The notes: generated from the letters alone by a model not told the origin. Shown: positions 11,401 to 19,777, counted from the stretch's first letter. The stretch is DNA of 64,000 nucleotides from Lachnoclostridium sp. An181 (GCF_002160325.1 NZ_NFKJ01000015.1:1-64000); one strand, 5' to 3'. A program made the numbers and translations.

Positions 11401-13463
11401 CGGTGTTAAGAGAAGTGTCCGGTACCGGAGAATCTACAAACATAGCCCTTAACAAAGCGGTAAAGGCAAGCAGTGTGAACGTTGGTGGAAATGGTCAGGA
11501 AAAGGCAGAGTACGCAAATGATGGAAACATGCAGACAAAATGGTGCGCAGTAGGCGGCCAGGGTACAAAAGATCACTGGTGGCAGGTGGATCTTGGAACA
11601 ACATACCAGCTGTCAAATGTAAAAATCCATTTTGAGAGCGAGGAAGGCGCATACAAGTTTGTTCTTCAGGGCTCCACAGATGGCGAACACTTTAAAGACA
11701 TCCAGGATTTCCGTGATGGTGAAGGATGCGGTAACCTTGTGGATGTCCAGCTGGACGAGACAGTACAGTACTTAAGAATTTACGATATCACAACAGGAAA
11801 TATGAGCAAATACTGGCCATGTATCTGGGAAGTGGAAGCATACGGTGAAAAAGTTGATTACAAACCTGTCAGCGTTTCCAGAGAAAAAGAAATGACTGCG
11901 TCTTCAAGCGCGGAAGGAAGTATGCCGGAATACGGCAGCAACGGTGTCCCGAATTACTTCTGGTATCCTGCAACAACAGGGGAAGAGTGGTGGATGGTAG
12001 ATACAAAAGGTATCTATGAGCTGGATAACATTCAGATGACATGGAATACAGAGGAAGATCACTATTACCTTATCGAAGGTTCTATTGACGGGGAACATTG
12101 GGAGACATTGGCAGACCATACAACAACTCCGGCATCCGCTATCCGTCCTTATGACGCAGTGGAAGGTACGGCCCGATATATCCGCATTACGCTCCCGGAA
12201 GGACGAAACTCACAGCAGGGATTTGGACTGTTTGACGCATATGCAGTGGCAGCAGAGGAAAGAGGCGTCAAGTCTATCGCAGAATTAGAATCCGTCACAG
12301 TTGAGGCAGGAACTGAATGGGAAAACATGGACCTTCCAAAAGAAGTGGAAGTTGTACTGGAAGATGATGTGAAGACAACACTTCCTGTAACATGGAATCA
12401 GGACAGTCTTACGCAGACAGGAGAAGGAATTTACACAGTCAAAGGTGTCGTAAGTGCAATCCCTGGTGTGGCAATGGAAGACACAGAGGTGACTCTTACC
12501 ATCAACACAACAACAAGTGAACTTCGTACATCGGTATTGGAATATCTTGTAAGCATTGTCAAAGATTTGGATACAGATGGTGTGGTAGAATCTGTAGTTG
12601 CTGAATATGAAGAAAGACTGGCAGCAGCACAAAAGATTCTTGAAGATGTGGAAAGCGGCAGTGTTTCCGTCACACAGACCCAGATTGACGAGGCTACATG
12701 GAATCTTTTGGAGATCGTGCAGTACTTTAGTTTTAAACAGGGAGACAAGACGGAACTACAGAAAGTAGTGGACATGGCGGAAACGATCGATCTTGGAAAA
12801 TATTTGGAACAAGGCCAGGATGTATTTACCGAAACTTTGACAAATGCCAAAGAGGTTCTGAAAGACGGGGATGCAATGCAGGAGGACGTAGACACTGCAT
12901 GGAGAGCACTATTAAAAGCAATGAGTGAACTCAGGCTGAAACCGGACAAGACAGCATTGGAGAACGTTCTCAAAGAGGCGAATGCAAAAGATGCAAGAGC
13001 TTACACAACAGAAAGTTACCAGGCGCTGTTGGATGCAGTGGCAGATGCAACAGACGTATACCACGACGGACAGGCTGATGAAAGTCAGGTAAAAGCAGCT
13101 GCGGGAAGTGTACGCGCTGCAATCGCAGGGCTGGTTGTTAAGGCATCCGGCGAGAGCACAGATGATTCCCGGAATACAGGAGAAGGCCAGGCAACAACAG
13201 ATACAAAATCAACGGCAAACACAGAAGATACAGCAGCACCAGATGACAAACAGAAGACATCCCAGGAAAACGAGACAGGAAAAACCGGGGATACTTCCAC
13301 AGACAAGAGTGGAAAGAATGTAAAATCCGCAAAAACCGGAGATGAATTCAATGCTGTACCGTACATTGTCGTACTTGTGATCGCAGTTGTCGGTATTGCC
13401 GCAGTTGCAGGATATAAGGTGTACAAAAAGAAAAAAGACAATCAGGAAAACGGACAGTCTTAG
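8448..13463 (+). CDS. Secreted GH2 beta-galactosidase-like enzyme with CBM32 and FIVAR modules
   Basis: 1671 aa, AAGGAGG before the ATG. Signal peptide about 1-29. The GH2 N-terminal, Ig-like and TIM-barrel domains span about 45-620, with E444 (L-N-E-S, acid/base) and E515 (V-A-E-Y-G, nucleophile). The usual W-S-L-G-N-E context is changed to W-E-T-S-L-N-E. After a DUF4982-like segment come three F5/8-type C modules (about 860-990, 1000-1130, 1140-1270), a Big_4-like Ig module (about 1275-1360), the shared helical stalk (about 1365-1570), a low-complexity T/D/K linker, S-A-K-T-G-D (about 1627), a membrane helix and a K-rich tail. It is expected to remove beta-linked galactose (or a related sugar) from complex glycans at the cell surface. 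It has its own promoter and terminator. Confidence 0.9.
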   Translation: MKKKKFMALALSAALVLSAFSPVFPAKAQDTQPSSAVMVENDQETDRQILNFNNDWHYKKGDVSGADQTGFNDKSWVYVNLPHSTSFYDADNKEAYLGISWYRKNFTIDESLKGKELLLTFEAAMQKAEVWLNGEKIMTHEGGYTPFVIDLTDKVNYGGDNVMAIKMDSRPNTNFAPGKTNPDFQYWGGIYGEAYITAKDPVHITDAVEADEVAGGGVFITAPDVSKEKATVKVKTHVENLSDETRTATLETQLIDEDGKVVTTKTDQQDIESKGAVYYNQTMEVENPRLWSTNTPELYTVRTTVKVDGVKKDSVDTTYGIRKVEWKREGLYVNDELTKVDGANLHTEIYMLGNALPESEIYQQIKEYKENGFDFLRMSHYPHVDAFYDACDKYGVMVLECASGWQYYNNSEAFKNSTYEELRTTIRGHRNHPSIMAWETSLNESNYTYDWAVEMNRIAKEEYPKDGDSYAWTAGCIQWNAWDIGLGTPQAAIFRNGSQGAENANNINKPIIVAEYGDWTYGGTYSTTRVTREKDNTYGKKGGDEGMLIQSDNAQESVALMNSKDYVGASMYWDYADYAGFDAGTLTYCGVVDIYRIPKHSAYFYRSQRDPDIDLSEYGIESGPMVYIANLWDQDADNSEVRVFSNCDTVALYLDGKLIEERGHDETMWGPHGDTSEVNSPSADAGKEISTENLEYAPITFDLSDYEAGKGELKAVGKIDGVEQAEYIRRAPQAAQSVQLVERNDGKIKLDGSDAKLLWVNIVDENGTVVTDSYDEVSFSVEGPGLVVGPKTIKVRGGQLGVWVKSKRGEGNITLTASADGLAPASIVLETEAVEGLPEVPEGGDADEYEFQETADANIFLGKATSASTENIKPDASKSELSEYAVDGDDNKKWCASSGSYPQWWMVDLGSSTKINTLNLSLETAGIAYYYTIAVAEEPITDENVDQYIVVDNSQGSTDTAFTFENVKGRYVRIDFTKQANNEWAVLREVSGTGESTNIALNKAVKASSVNVGGNGQEKAEYANDGNMQTKWCAVGGQGTKDHWWQVDLGTTYQLSNVKIHFESEEGAYKFVLQGSTDGEHFKDIQDFRDGEGCGNLVDVQLDETVQYLRIYDITTGNMSKYWPCIWEVEAYGEKVDYKPVSVSREKEMTASSSAEGSMPEYGSNGVPNYFWYPATTGEEWWMVDTKGIYELDNIQMTWNTEEDHYYLIEGSIDGEHWETLADHTTTPASAIRPYDAVEGTARYIRITLPEGRNSQQGFGLFDAYAVAAEERGVKSIAELESVTVEAGTEWENMDLPKEVEVVLEDDVKTTLPVTWNQDSLTQTGEGIYTVKGVVSAIPGVAMEDTEVTLTINTTTSELRTSVLEYLVSIVKDLDTDGVVESVVAEYEERLAAAQKILEDVESGSVSVTQTQIDEATWNLLEIVQYFSFKQGDKTELQKVVDMAETIDLGKYLEQGQDVFTETLTNAKEVLKDGDAMQEDVDTAWRALLKAMSELRLKPDKTALENVLKEANAKDARAYTTESYQALLDAVADATDVYHDGQADESQVKAAAGSVRAAIAGLVVKASGESTDDSRNTGEGQATTDTKSTANTEDTAAPDDKQKTSQENETGKTGDTSTDKSGKNVKSAKTGDEFNAVPYIVVLVIAVVGIAAVAGYKVYKKKKDNQENGQS

Positions 13464-13494
13464 GAATTTTCCGAAAATAAATATTGATGGACGC

Positions 13495-13549
13495 AAGGGA
13501 GCCATTGTGAAATAGATGATTCATCATCTATGGAGCAATGGCTCCTTTT
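13495..13549 (+). terminator. Terminator of the second GH2 gene
   Basis: AAGGGAGCCATTG pairs with CAATGGCTCCTT. A second inner stem ATAGATGAT/ATCATCTAT extends the hairpin, and TTTT follows. Confidence 0.85.
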
Positions 13550-13613
13550 ATTGGTATATTTCATGCATGCGTTTCTTCCTGGGAAAAAGGCAAGAAAAGA
13601 GAAAAATTATCAA

Positions 13614-13657
13614 TAACAATTGTTAGCATTGGATAACCTTTTAGGAGGGGGTATAAT
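13614..13657 (+). promoter_or_regulatory. Promoter and operator-like repeats of the P-type ATPase cassette
   Basis: TTGGAT (13629-13634), 17 nt, TATAAT (13652-13657). A perfect 12-bp palindrome TAACAATTGTTA (13614-13625) lies just upstream. Overlapping it and the -35 is GTTAG-N6-ATAAC (13622-13637), one base away from the GTTAG-N6-CTAAC repeat found at the flavodoxin and siderophore promoters. This suggests metal-type control; the regulator is not in the window. Confidence 0.5.
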
Positions 13658-13710
13658 GAATGAAACCCAAAGATAAGGTGTGGATTCACAGGAAAAAGGA
13701 AGTGATGCAG

Positions 13711-13791
13711 ATGAAGAAACACAGATTTTGGGCATGGGCAACCTGTGTGTGCATGTTCATGGTATTTTATACAGGATACAAACATAAATAG
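13711..13791 (+). CDS. 26-aa membrane micro-protein of the ATPase cassette
   Basis: Below normal ORF cut-offs. It reads M-K-K-H-R-F-W-A-W-A, then T-C-V-C-M-F-M-V-F-Y, then T-G-Y-K-H-K and stop. A Shine-Dalgarno AAGGAAG ends 8 nt before this ATG; an in-frame ATG at 13705 is too close to it. It has one hydrophobic helix with two cysteines and basic ends. It is the first gene behind the cassette promoter and 30 nt before the DUF6110-like gene. By position it may be a small partner of the transporter. I recall similar K-H-K-ended micro-proteins next to such ATPases in related bacteria, but could not check this. Confidence 0.6.
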   Translation: MKKHRFWAWATCVCMFMVFYTGYKHK

Positions 13792-13821
13792 AAAAAGCAA
13801 AAATTGACAGGAGGATGAAAA

Positions 13822-14130
13822 ATGATCAGTAAATCAGTAGTACAAAAAATTTGTTTGTTTGCAGGAGGGGTTCTGTTTGGGACAGCAGGTGTGAAGGCGC
13901 TCTCCGGCAAAGATGCCAAAAAAGCATATGTACATATGACAGCAGCCGGATTGAGAGTGAGGGAATGTGTTCTTGACACTGTGACCACTGTGCAGGAGAA
14001 TGCGGAGGATATTCTGGCTGAAGCAAAAGCAATCAATGAAAGCCGCGCAAAAGAAGAAATTGTCTCCGGTGAAAGCGCTGGCGAGGAAAAGGCAGCAAAG
14101 GAAGAGGAGACAGTATCCGAAGAGGCTTAA
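13822..14130 (+). CDS. DUF6110-like small membrane-associated protein
   Basis: 102 aa, AGGAGG before the ATG. A short basic N-terminus leads into a glycine-rich hydrophobic segment (about 9-29: C-L-F-A-G-G-V-L-F-G), then an amphipathic helix and a very acidic E/A-rich tail. It matches the pattern I associate with DUF6110 proteins, which sit beside heavy-metal-type P-ATPases in Lachnospiraceae. Function unknown. Only 9 nt separate its stop from the ATPase start, so they are surely co-transcribed. The acidic tail could bind metal or dock to the ATPase, but that is a guess. Confidence 0.7.
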   Translation: MISKSVVQKICLFAGGVLFGTAGVKALSGKDAKKAYVHMTAAGLRVRECVLDTVTTVQENAEDILAEAKAINESRAKEEIVSGESAGEEKAAKEEETVSEEA

Positions 14131-14139
14131 GAGACAGAG

Positions 14140-16221
14140 ATGAAAATTACCATTAAGCATGAGATACAAGGGCGTATCCGATTTTCCTTAAGTGAGAAGA
14201 GACTTTCCTCCACGCAGGCGGATATGCTCTTATATTATTTAAAATCCATAAAACAGGTGACAGGGGCAAAAGTATATCAAAGGAGTGCGGACGCGGCGGT
14301 CACATTCACAGGTGACAGGGGAACACTTCTTGAAGAAATTGTAAAATTTTCTTTTAAGAATAAGGAAATACAGGCGCTTGTACCTGAGCACACAGGGCGG
14401 GAACTGACATCCTGGTATCAGGAAAAGCTCATCCTGATGGCTGTAAAACGCTACGTATATAAATGGTTTCTGCCGTCCCCGCTTAGGCATATCCGAATGG
14501 CATGGAATGCATTTATGTTTATAAAAAAAGGACTTCACTGTCTGTTGAAAGGAAACCTGGAAGTTCCTGTTCTTGACGCAGTGGCGATCAGCGTTTCTTT
14601 GCTGAGAAAAGATTATAAGACAGCAGAGTCCGTGATGTTTCTTTTACAGACCGGGGAGGTTATGGAAGAGTGGACCCACAAAAAATCCGTCGCTGATCTT
14701 GCAAGCAGTATGGCGCTGAATGTAGAGAAGGCATGGCTTGTGAACGGCGAGTCGGAAGTCCTTGTGCCGGTGAAGGAGATCCAGGAAAACGACATCATCC
14801 GTGTGCAGACCGGACATATGATTCCACTGGACGGGATCGTACATTTCGGGGAGGCCATGGTGAACCAGGCATCCATGACAGGGGAGAGCATTCCGGTAAA
14901 AAAAGCAGAAGGAGCGTATGTGTACGCGGGAACGGTTCTGGAAGAAGGGGAAATCTTGATCCGGATAAAATCCTCATCCGGCTCCACGAGGTATGAAAAG
15001 ATCGTAAACATGATCGAAGATTCCGAAAAACTGAAATCTGCGGTGGAGAGCAGGGCAGAACATTTGGCAGACAGACTGGTGCCTTATACTTTTTTGGGAA
15101 CAGGACTTGTGTACCTGCTGACAAGAAATATCACAAAGGCGTTGTCGGTCCTCATGGTGGATTTTTCCTGCGCCCTGAAACTTGCCATGCCTGTGACCGT
15201 GCTGTCGGCAATGAGGGAATGCCAGAATCATTGTGTCACGGTAAAAGGTGGAAAGTTTTTGGAGGCTGTGGCACAGGCAGACACCATCGTCTTTGACAAG
15301 ACAGGGACTCTGACAAAGGCGCAGCCGACAGTTGCAAAGATTATCACATTTGCGGAAAGAGAACGGGACGTGATGTTAAGACTTGCAGCTTGTTTGGAAG
15401 AGCATTATCCACACTCCATCGCAAATGCAGTTGTAAAGCAGGCAGAAAAAGAAGGGCTGAAACATGAGGAAAGACATACGAAAATAGAGTATGTGGTGGC
15501 CCATGGAATCTCCTCAAAAATTGACGGGGAAAAAGTCATCATTGGCAGCCGGCATTTTGTCTTTGAAGATGAACAGTGCGTGATCCCGCAGGGGGAAGAG
15601 GAAAAATTTGATTCTATCAGCGATGAATACTCTCATCTTTACCTGGCGATTTCCGGTGTGCTCTCAGCGGTGATCTGCATTGAAGATCCTTTAAGAGAGG
15701 AAGCAGCGGAAGTGATCGAAAAGCTAAGAGATTGCGGATTTAAAAAAATCGTCATGATGACCGGGGACAGCGAGCGCACTGCAAGAGCGGTCGCAAAGAA
15801 AGCAGGTGTGGATGAATACTACGCGGAAGTGCTGCCCGAAGATAAGGCATCCTTTGTAGAAGAAGAAAAAAGACAGGGACGAAGGGTCGTCATGATCGGG
15901 GATGGCATCAATGATTCCCCGGCGCTTTCAGCGGCGGACGCAGGAATCGCCATCAGTGAAGGCGCACAGATCGCAAAAGAAGTATCAGATATTATGATAT
16001 CAGATAGTAATCTGCACCAGCTTGTGGTGCTCAAGAAAATCAGCAACGGAGTATTCCAAAGAATCCAGGGAAATTACCGTTTTATCATAGGGTTTAATTT
16101 AAGTCTGATCATTCTGGGAGTTGTGGGAGTCATTGCTCCTTCGACATCTGCATTTCTGCACAATACGTCCACGCTTGGGATTGGCCTTAAGAGCATGACA
16201 AATATTCTGAAGGACGAATAA
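14140..16221 (+). CDS. P1B-like heavy-metal P-type ATPase with F-S-C motif
   Basis: 693 aa. The degenerate HMA-like N-terminal domain (about 1-70) lacks the C-x-x-C metal site. Helices follow, then the actuator T-G-E-S (about 247-250), the phosphorylated D386-K-T-G-T, a nucleotide-binding domain with H-P/H-S-like loop, and G-D-G-I-N-D-S. The membrane metal motif, normally C-P-C, here reads F-S-C (S343, C344) followed by A-L-K-L-A-M-P, so the kink proline is absent. The ATPase core is intact and should be active. The metal cannot be read from the motif; the near-match to the iron-type operator in its promoter hints at iron or manganese. It is the third gene of a three-gene cassette. No metal chaperone or sensor is adjacent. 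Confidence 0.9.
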   Translation: MKITIKHEIQGRIRFSLSEKRLSSTQADMLLYYLKSIKQVTGAKVYQRSADAAVTFTGDRGTLLEEIVKFSFKNKEIQALVPEHTGRELTSWYQEKLILMAVKRYVYKWFLPSPLRHIRMAWNAFMFIKKGLHCLLKGNLEVPVLDAVAISVSLLRKDYKTAESVMFLLQTGEVMEEWTHKKSVADLASSMALNVEKAWLVNGESEVLVPVKEIQENDIIRVQTGHMIPLDGIVHFGEAMVNQASMTGESIPVKKAEGAYVYAGTVLEEGEILIRIKSSSGSTRYEKIVNMIEDSEKLKSAVESRAEHLADRLVPYTFLGTGLVYLLTRNITKALSVLMVDFSCALKLAMPVTVLSAMRECQNHCVTVKGGKFLEAVAQADTIVFDKTGTLTKAQPTVAKIITFAERERDVMLRLAACLEEHYPHSIANAVVKQAEKEGLKHEERHTKIEYVVAHGISSKIDGEKVIIGSRHFVFEDEQCVIPQGEEEKFDSISDEYSHLYLAISGVLSAVICIEDPLREEAAEVIEKLRDCGFKKIVMMTGDSERTARAVAKKAGVDEYYAEVLPEDKASFVEEEKRQGRRVVMIGDGINDSPALSAADAGIAISEGAQIAKEVSDIMISDSNLHQLVVLKKISNGVFQRIQGNYRFIIGFNLSLIILGVVGVIAPSTSAFLHNTSTLGIGLKSMTNILKDE

Positions 16222-16249
16222 AAATGAGAAAATAACTCAATAGCATATG

Positions 16250-16309
16250 TTGACTTTTCCAGACTTGGCATGTAGACTAACAGACATAAAGTTAGTTAAA
16301 GCTAACTTT
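16250..16309 (+). promoter_or_regulatory. Flavodoxin promoter with GTTAG-N6-CTAAC operator
   Basis: TTGACT (16250-16255), 17 nt, TAGACT (16273-16278). Behind the -10 is an inverted repeat with 8-bp arms AAAGTTAG (16288-16295) and CTAACTTT (16302-16309), core GTTAG-N6-CTAAC. The same core lies at nearly the same distance behind the -10 of the siderophore operon, so both are probably controlled by one iron-responsive repressor (DtxR/IdeR- or Fur-type, inferred). Confidence 0.7.
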
Positions 16310-16347
16310 GTGGAGAAAGTAATCTATAATGAAAAGAGGTATACAAA

Positions 16348-16770
16348 ATGAAAGCAGCAGTAATTTACTGGAGTGGTACTGGAAATACAGAGACAATGGC
16401 AGGAAAAGTAGCAGAGGGACTGCGGGCAGCAGGGGCCGAGACAAAGGTGTTCGCAGTCTCTGATATCAGCGCAGATGAGGCGGCAGACTATGATGTGCTG
16501 GCGCTTGGATGCCCGTCCATGGGAGTCGAGGAACTGGAGGAGTCAGAGTTTAGTCCATTTTATGAAAGTCTGGAACCGAAATTGTCAGGAAAACCGGTAG
16601 CTCTCTTTGGATCCTATGGATGGGGAGACGGAGAGTGGATGAGGACCTGGCAGGAAAATGTGCAGAACGCCGGCGCAAAGCTTGTGGCAGAAGGTGTGAC
16701 CGCGAACGAGGCGCCAGATGATGAAGCACAGGCAGCCTGCGTGGAGCTGGGGAAAAAACTGGCCGAATAA
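16348..16770 (+). CDS. Flavodoxin
   Basis: 140 aa, typical short-chain flavodoxin length. The FMN-phosphate loop S-G-T-G-N-T-E is at residues 9-15, and G-S-Y-G-W-G near 90 is the second FMN loop. It carries low-potential electrons in the cytoplasm and commonly replaces ferredoxin when iron is short. That fits the operator in its promoter, which it shares with the siderophore importer. A Shine-Dalgarno AAAAGAGG lies about 8 nt before the ATG. It is a single-gene unit; the next transcript starts from a new TTGACA promoter. Confidence 0.95.
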   Translation: MKAAVIYWSGTGNTETMAGKVAEGLRAAGAETKVFAVSDISADEAADYDVLALGCPSMGVEELEESEFSPFYESLEPKLSGKPVALFGSYGWGDGEWMRTWQENVQNAGAKLVAEGVTANEAPDDEAQAACVELGKKLAE

Positions 16771-16792
16771 GGGTAATTGAGGTGCTCATGGG

Positions 16793-16821
16793 TTGACAAA
16801 CGTAATAGAATGGTTTAGTAT
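16793..16821 (+). promoter_or_regulatory. tyrS leader promoter
   Basis: Consensus TTGACA (16793-16798), 17 nt, TAGTAT (16816-16821), directly ahead of the T-box leader. Confidence 0.75.
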
Positions 16822-16829
16822 GGCATCAT

Positions 16830-17151
16830 ACGGCGAAATGCATAGAAAAGAACAAGTAGCAGTGTATAAAAGCATACAGAAAGCGGCCGGTTGATGAGAG
16901 GAGCATGGAAAATAGACTGTGAATACATCTTGGAGCAGCACACCGAACAGATTGATTAGTAGGCTGTGACGGGGTGGCGCACGTTAACGCGCCAAAGTTT
17001 TTCGCAGACGGACCGATGGAGTTTAAGACATACTGTTGCGGATGCGAGAGACTTACGGAGACAGGCAGTGTGAACTGTCTGTAAATAAAGGTGGTATCAC
17101 GGGAGATTTGCCTCGTCCTTTTTTAAGAATAAGAAGGGACGAGGTTTTTTT
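16830..17151 (+). ncRNA. Tyrosine T-box riboswitch
   Basis: This classic T-box leader has the stem I distal motif G-G-T-T-G-A-T-G-A-G near 16890 and a specifier loop reading GAA-TAC-A with the tyrosine codon TAC at 16924-16926. The T-box AAGGTGGTATCACGGG is at 17088-17103. The terminator is CCTCGTCC...GGGACGAGG (17111-17144) plus a T-run to 17151. Uncharged tRNA-Tyr should stabilise the antiterminator and turn on tyrS and the overlapping ZIP gene. Confidence 0.93.
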
Positions 17152-17218
17152 ATTTACAAGTATTTTAGAAATTCGCCGTAGGATGCGATAGAAAGTTTGA
17201 AAGCAAAGGAGAAGAAAA

Positions 17219-18439
17219 ATGGGAATTTATGAAGAATTGCAGGCCAGAGGGTTGATCGCCCAGGTCACAGACGAGGAAGAGATCAGAGAGCTGATCAACA
17301 ATGGAAAGGCAACATTTTACATTGGATTTGACCCTACAGCAGACAGTCTCCACGTAGGACATTTCATGGCACTGTGCCTGATGAAACGTCTGCAGATGGC
17401 GGGAAATAAGCCGATCGCACTTATCGGAGGAGGGACAGGATACATCGGAGATCCATCCGGAAGAACAGACATGCGCTCCATGATGACGCCGGAGCAGATT
17501 CAGCACAACTGTGACTGTTTCAAAAAACAGATGAGCAAGTTTATTGATTTTTCCGATGGAAAAGCATTGATGGTGAACAATGCAGACTGGCTTTTGGATT
17601 TAAATTATATTGAACTTCTGCGCGAAGTGGGACCTCATTTCAGCGTAAACCGTATGCTGACAGCAGAGTGTTATAAGCAGAGAATGGAAAAAGGCTTAAG
17701 TTTCCTTGAATTCAATTACATGATCATGCAGAGCTACGATTTCTACATGCTGTACCAGAAATATGGATGCAACATGCAGTTTGGAGGAGATGACCAGTGG
17801 AGTAACATGCTCGGCGGTACAGAACTGATCCGCCGTAAACTGGGGAAAAATGCGTGTGCCATGACGATCACACTTCTTCTCAATTCAGAAGGGAAAAAGA
17901 TGGGAAAAACACAGTCAGGCGCTGTATGGCTTGACCCGGAAAAAACATCTCCGTTTGATTTCTACCAGTACTGGCGAAATGTTGCGGATGCAGACGTGCT
18001 CAAATGTATCCGTATGCTCACATTCCTTCCTCTGGAAGAAATCGATGCCATGGATAAATGGGAGGGCAGCCAGTTGAACAAGGCAAAAGAAATCCTTGCA
18101 TTTGAACTTACCAAACTGGTGCACGGAGAAGAGGAGGCTGTGAAGGCACAGGAAGCAGCAAGAGCGCTGTTCTCCAGCGGGAATGCGGAAAATATGCCAA
18201 AAGCAGAGCTTGAGGATACGGATTTCCAGGATGGCCAGATTGATATTATTTCCATCCTTGTAAAGAGTGGCCTTGTGCCGACAAGATCCGAAGGACGTCG
18301 TGCTGTAGAGCAGGGCGGAGTTTCCGTGAACGGAGAAAAAGTGACGGACTTCCGTGTTCTTTACAAAAAAGAAGATTTTGCAGAAGATTTTGTGTTAAAA
18401 CGTGGGAAGAAAAACTTCCGTAAGGTAATAGTGAAATGA
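17219..18439 (+). CDS. tyrS: Tyrosine--tRNA ligase
   Basis: 406 aa class I synthetase that charges tRNA-Tyr. The HIGH-type motif H-V-G-H is at residues 45-48, the KMSKS-type loop K-M-G-K-T at 227-231 (as in the TyrRS-Z-type variant), and an S4 RNA-binding domain lies at the C-terminus (about 340-400). A Shine-Dalgarno AAAGGAG lies about 8 nt before the ATG. Expression is controlled by the tyrosine T-box just upstream. Its TGA overlaps the ATG of the next gene (ATGA), so the ZIP transporter is translationally coupled to it. Confidence 0.97.
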   Translation: MGIYEELQARGLIAQVTDEEEIRELINNGKATFYIGFDPTADSLHVGHFMALCLMKRLQMAGNKPIALIGGGTGYIGDPSGRTDMRSMMTPEQIQHNCDCFKKQMSKFIDFSDGKALMVNNADWLLDLNYIELLREVGPHFSVNRMLTAECYKQRMEKGLSFLEFNYMIMQSYDFYMLYQKYGCNMQFGGDDQWSNMLGGTELIRRKLGKNACAMTITLLLNSEGKKMGKTQSGAVWLDPEKTSPFDFYQYWRNVADADVLKCIRMLTFLPLEEIDAMDKWEGSQLNKAKEILAFELTKLVHGEEEAVKAQEAARALFSSGNAENMPKAELEDTDFQDGQIDIISILVKSGLVPTRSEGRRAVEQGGVSVNGEKVTDFRVLYKKEDFAEDFVLKRGKKNFRKVIVK

Positions 18440-19179
18440 TTGTATTGATAGGTTTAACCTTTTTGTCAGGAGTTGTGTGCAGCGGAATCGGGGGATGCGT
18501 GGGTGTTGTTGCCAGGAGAAAATCCGACAGGGCATTAAGTCTTTTGATGAGCTTTGCGGCTGGGATGATGCTCAGTATCGTCTTTTTTGACCTTCTCCAC
18601 CATGCAACGGAATCACCGATGGATATCTGGATGATCGCCCTGATGATCCTTGCCGGTTTTTTGGTTGTACATTTTCTGCACAAAGTAGTGGAACACAGAG
18701 CAGCAAAACGTATGAAAGGGCTGGACTCTCAGATGTTTTTGAGCGGGATCGTTATGATCGTGGCCATTGCTTTTCACAACATTCCGGTGGGGATGACCAT
18801 TGGTGCATCTTATCTTGGACATTCTCTTGCGTGGAGCAGCCCGGCAGTGACTCTTGCTATTTTAGTGGGGATCCACAACATTCCAGAAGGAATGTCTGTG
18901 TCAGCTCCCCTTTTGGCTAGCGGAATGTCCAAGTTTAAAACCGTATTGTTGACTGCGTTTGGCGGTATCACCATCATGATAGGCGGATTGCTTGGATATT
19001 TTATCGGTGATGTAAGTGAGAGCAGCCTTGCGGTGACATTAAGTTTTGCAAGTGGAGCCATGCTCTATATAACGCTTGGGGAGATGATCCCGCACGCGCA
19101 GAAAAAATGCCCGGGAAAGCTTACGACTTTGTTTGTCATTGTGGGCATGATCCTTGGGATGATATTGATTTATTCATAG
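18436..19179 (+). CDS. ZIP-family metal transporter
   Basis: 247 aa, eight predicted membrane helices, normal for bacterial ZIP proteins. It carries the metal-site signatures H-N-I-P-V-G (about 114-119) and H-N-I-P-E-G (about 150-155) in helices 4 and 5. It imports divalent cations such as zinc, iron or manganese. It overlaps tyrS by four bases and has no promoter of its own, so it should follow tyrosine T-box control, which is odd for a metal importer. The His-rich cytoplasmic loop of eukaryotic ZIPs is replaced by a short basic H-K-V-V-E-H segment. Confidence 0.92.
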   Translation: MIVLIGLTFLSGVVCSGIGGCVGVVARRKSDRALSLLMSFAAGMMLSIVFFDLLHHATESPMDIWMIALMILAGFLVVHFLHKVVEHRAAKRMKGLDSQMFLSGIVMIVAIAFHNIPVGMTIGASYLGHSLAWSSPAVTLAILVGIHNIPEGMSVSAPLLASGMSKFKTVLLTAFGGITIMIGGLLGYFIGDVSESSLAVTLSFASGAMLYITLGEMIPHAQKKCPGKLTTLFVIVGMILGMILIYS

Positions 19180-19200
19180 AAATAGAAGGAGATGAGATTC

Positions 19201-19707
19201 ATGAGTTTTTATGAAGTGAAACCAGAGGAGTTGCAGATCAATCCATTTACGACCATTGGCAGTGACTGGCTCCTTGTGACAGCAGGAAATGAAGAGAAAT
19301 GTAACACCATGACTGCAAGCTGGGGCGGGATGGGAGTTCTCTGGAGAAAGAATGTGGTGACGATCTACATCCGTCCGCAGAGATATACAAAAGAATTTAT
19401 CGACAAAAATGAGAGATTTACACTCTCTGTGCTTGGAAATGAATACCGAAACGCATTGAACATTTGCGGATCAAGATCAGGAAGAGATGTGGACAAATTT
19501 CAGGAGGCGCATATCACTCCATATTTCCTCGACGGCACCACTGCGGTGGAGGAGGCAGATATGATTTTTGTCTGCAGGAAAATGTACCATCAGTGGATGG
19601 ATCAGGAATGCTTTGACGACAAGGATGCAGATAAACTGTGTTATCCGGACAAAGATTACCACATGGTGTATGTGGCAGAAATTGAAAAAGTGCTTGTAAG
19701 AGAGTAA
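19201..19707 (+). CDS. Flavin reductase-like FMN-binding protein
   Basis: 168 aa from the ATG at 19201, which has AAGGAG 9 nt upstream; an earlier in-frame ATG at 19192 touches that site and is unlikely. It has the split-barrel fold of the flavin reductase-like family: the N-terminal motif N-T-M-T-A-S-W-G-G (about 40-48) and R-P-Q-R-Y-T-K-E-F at about 63-71. It probably binds FMN and reduces flavin or another electron acceptor in the cytoplasm. The real substrate is not evident. It follows the ZIP gene by 21 nt and ends at a strong terminator. Confidence 0.88.
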   Translation: MSFYEVKPEELQINPFTTIGSDWLLVTAGNEEKCNTMTASWGGMGVLWRKNVVTIYIRPQRYTKEFIDKNERFTLSVLGNEYRNALNICGSRSGRDVDKFQEAHITPYFLDGTTAVEEADMIFVCRKMYHQWMDQECFDDKDADKLCYPDKDYHMVYVAEIEKVLVRE

Positions 19708-19721
19708 AAATGTTGACAGGT

Positions 19722-19763
19722 AGGGCAGAACCGGATTCTTTGGTTCTGCTCTTTCTTTTTTTG
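19722..19763 (+). terminator. Terminator of the tyrS-ZIP-flavin reductase unit
   Basis: AGGGCAGAACC pairs with GGTTCTGCTCT around a 9-nt loop and is followed by a long T-rich tract. Confidence 0.85.
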
Positions 19764-19777
19764 CGTAAAGTAGAATA

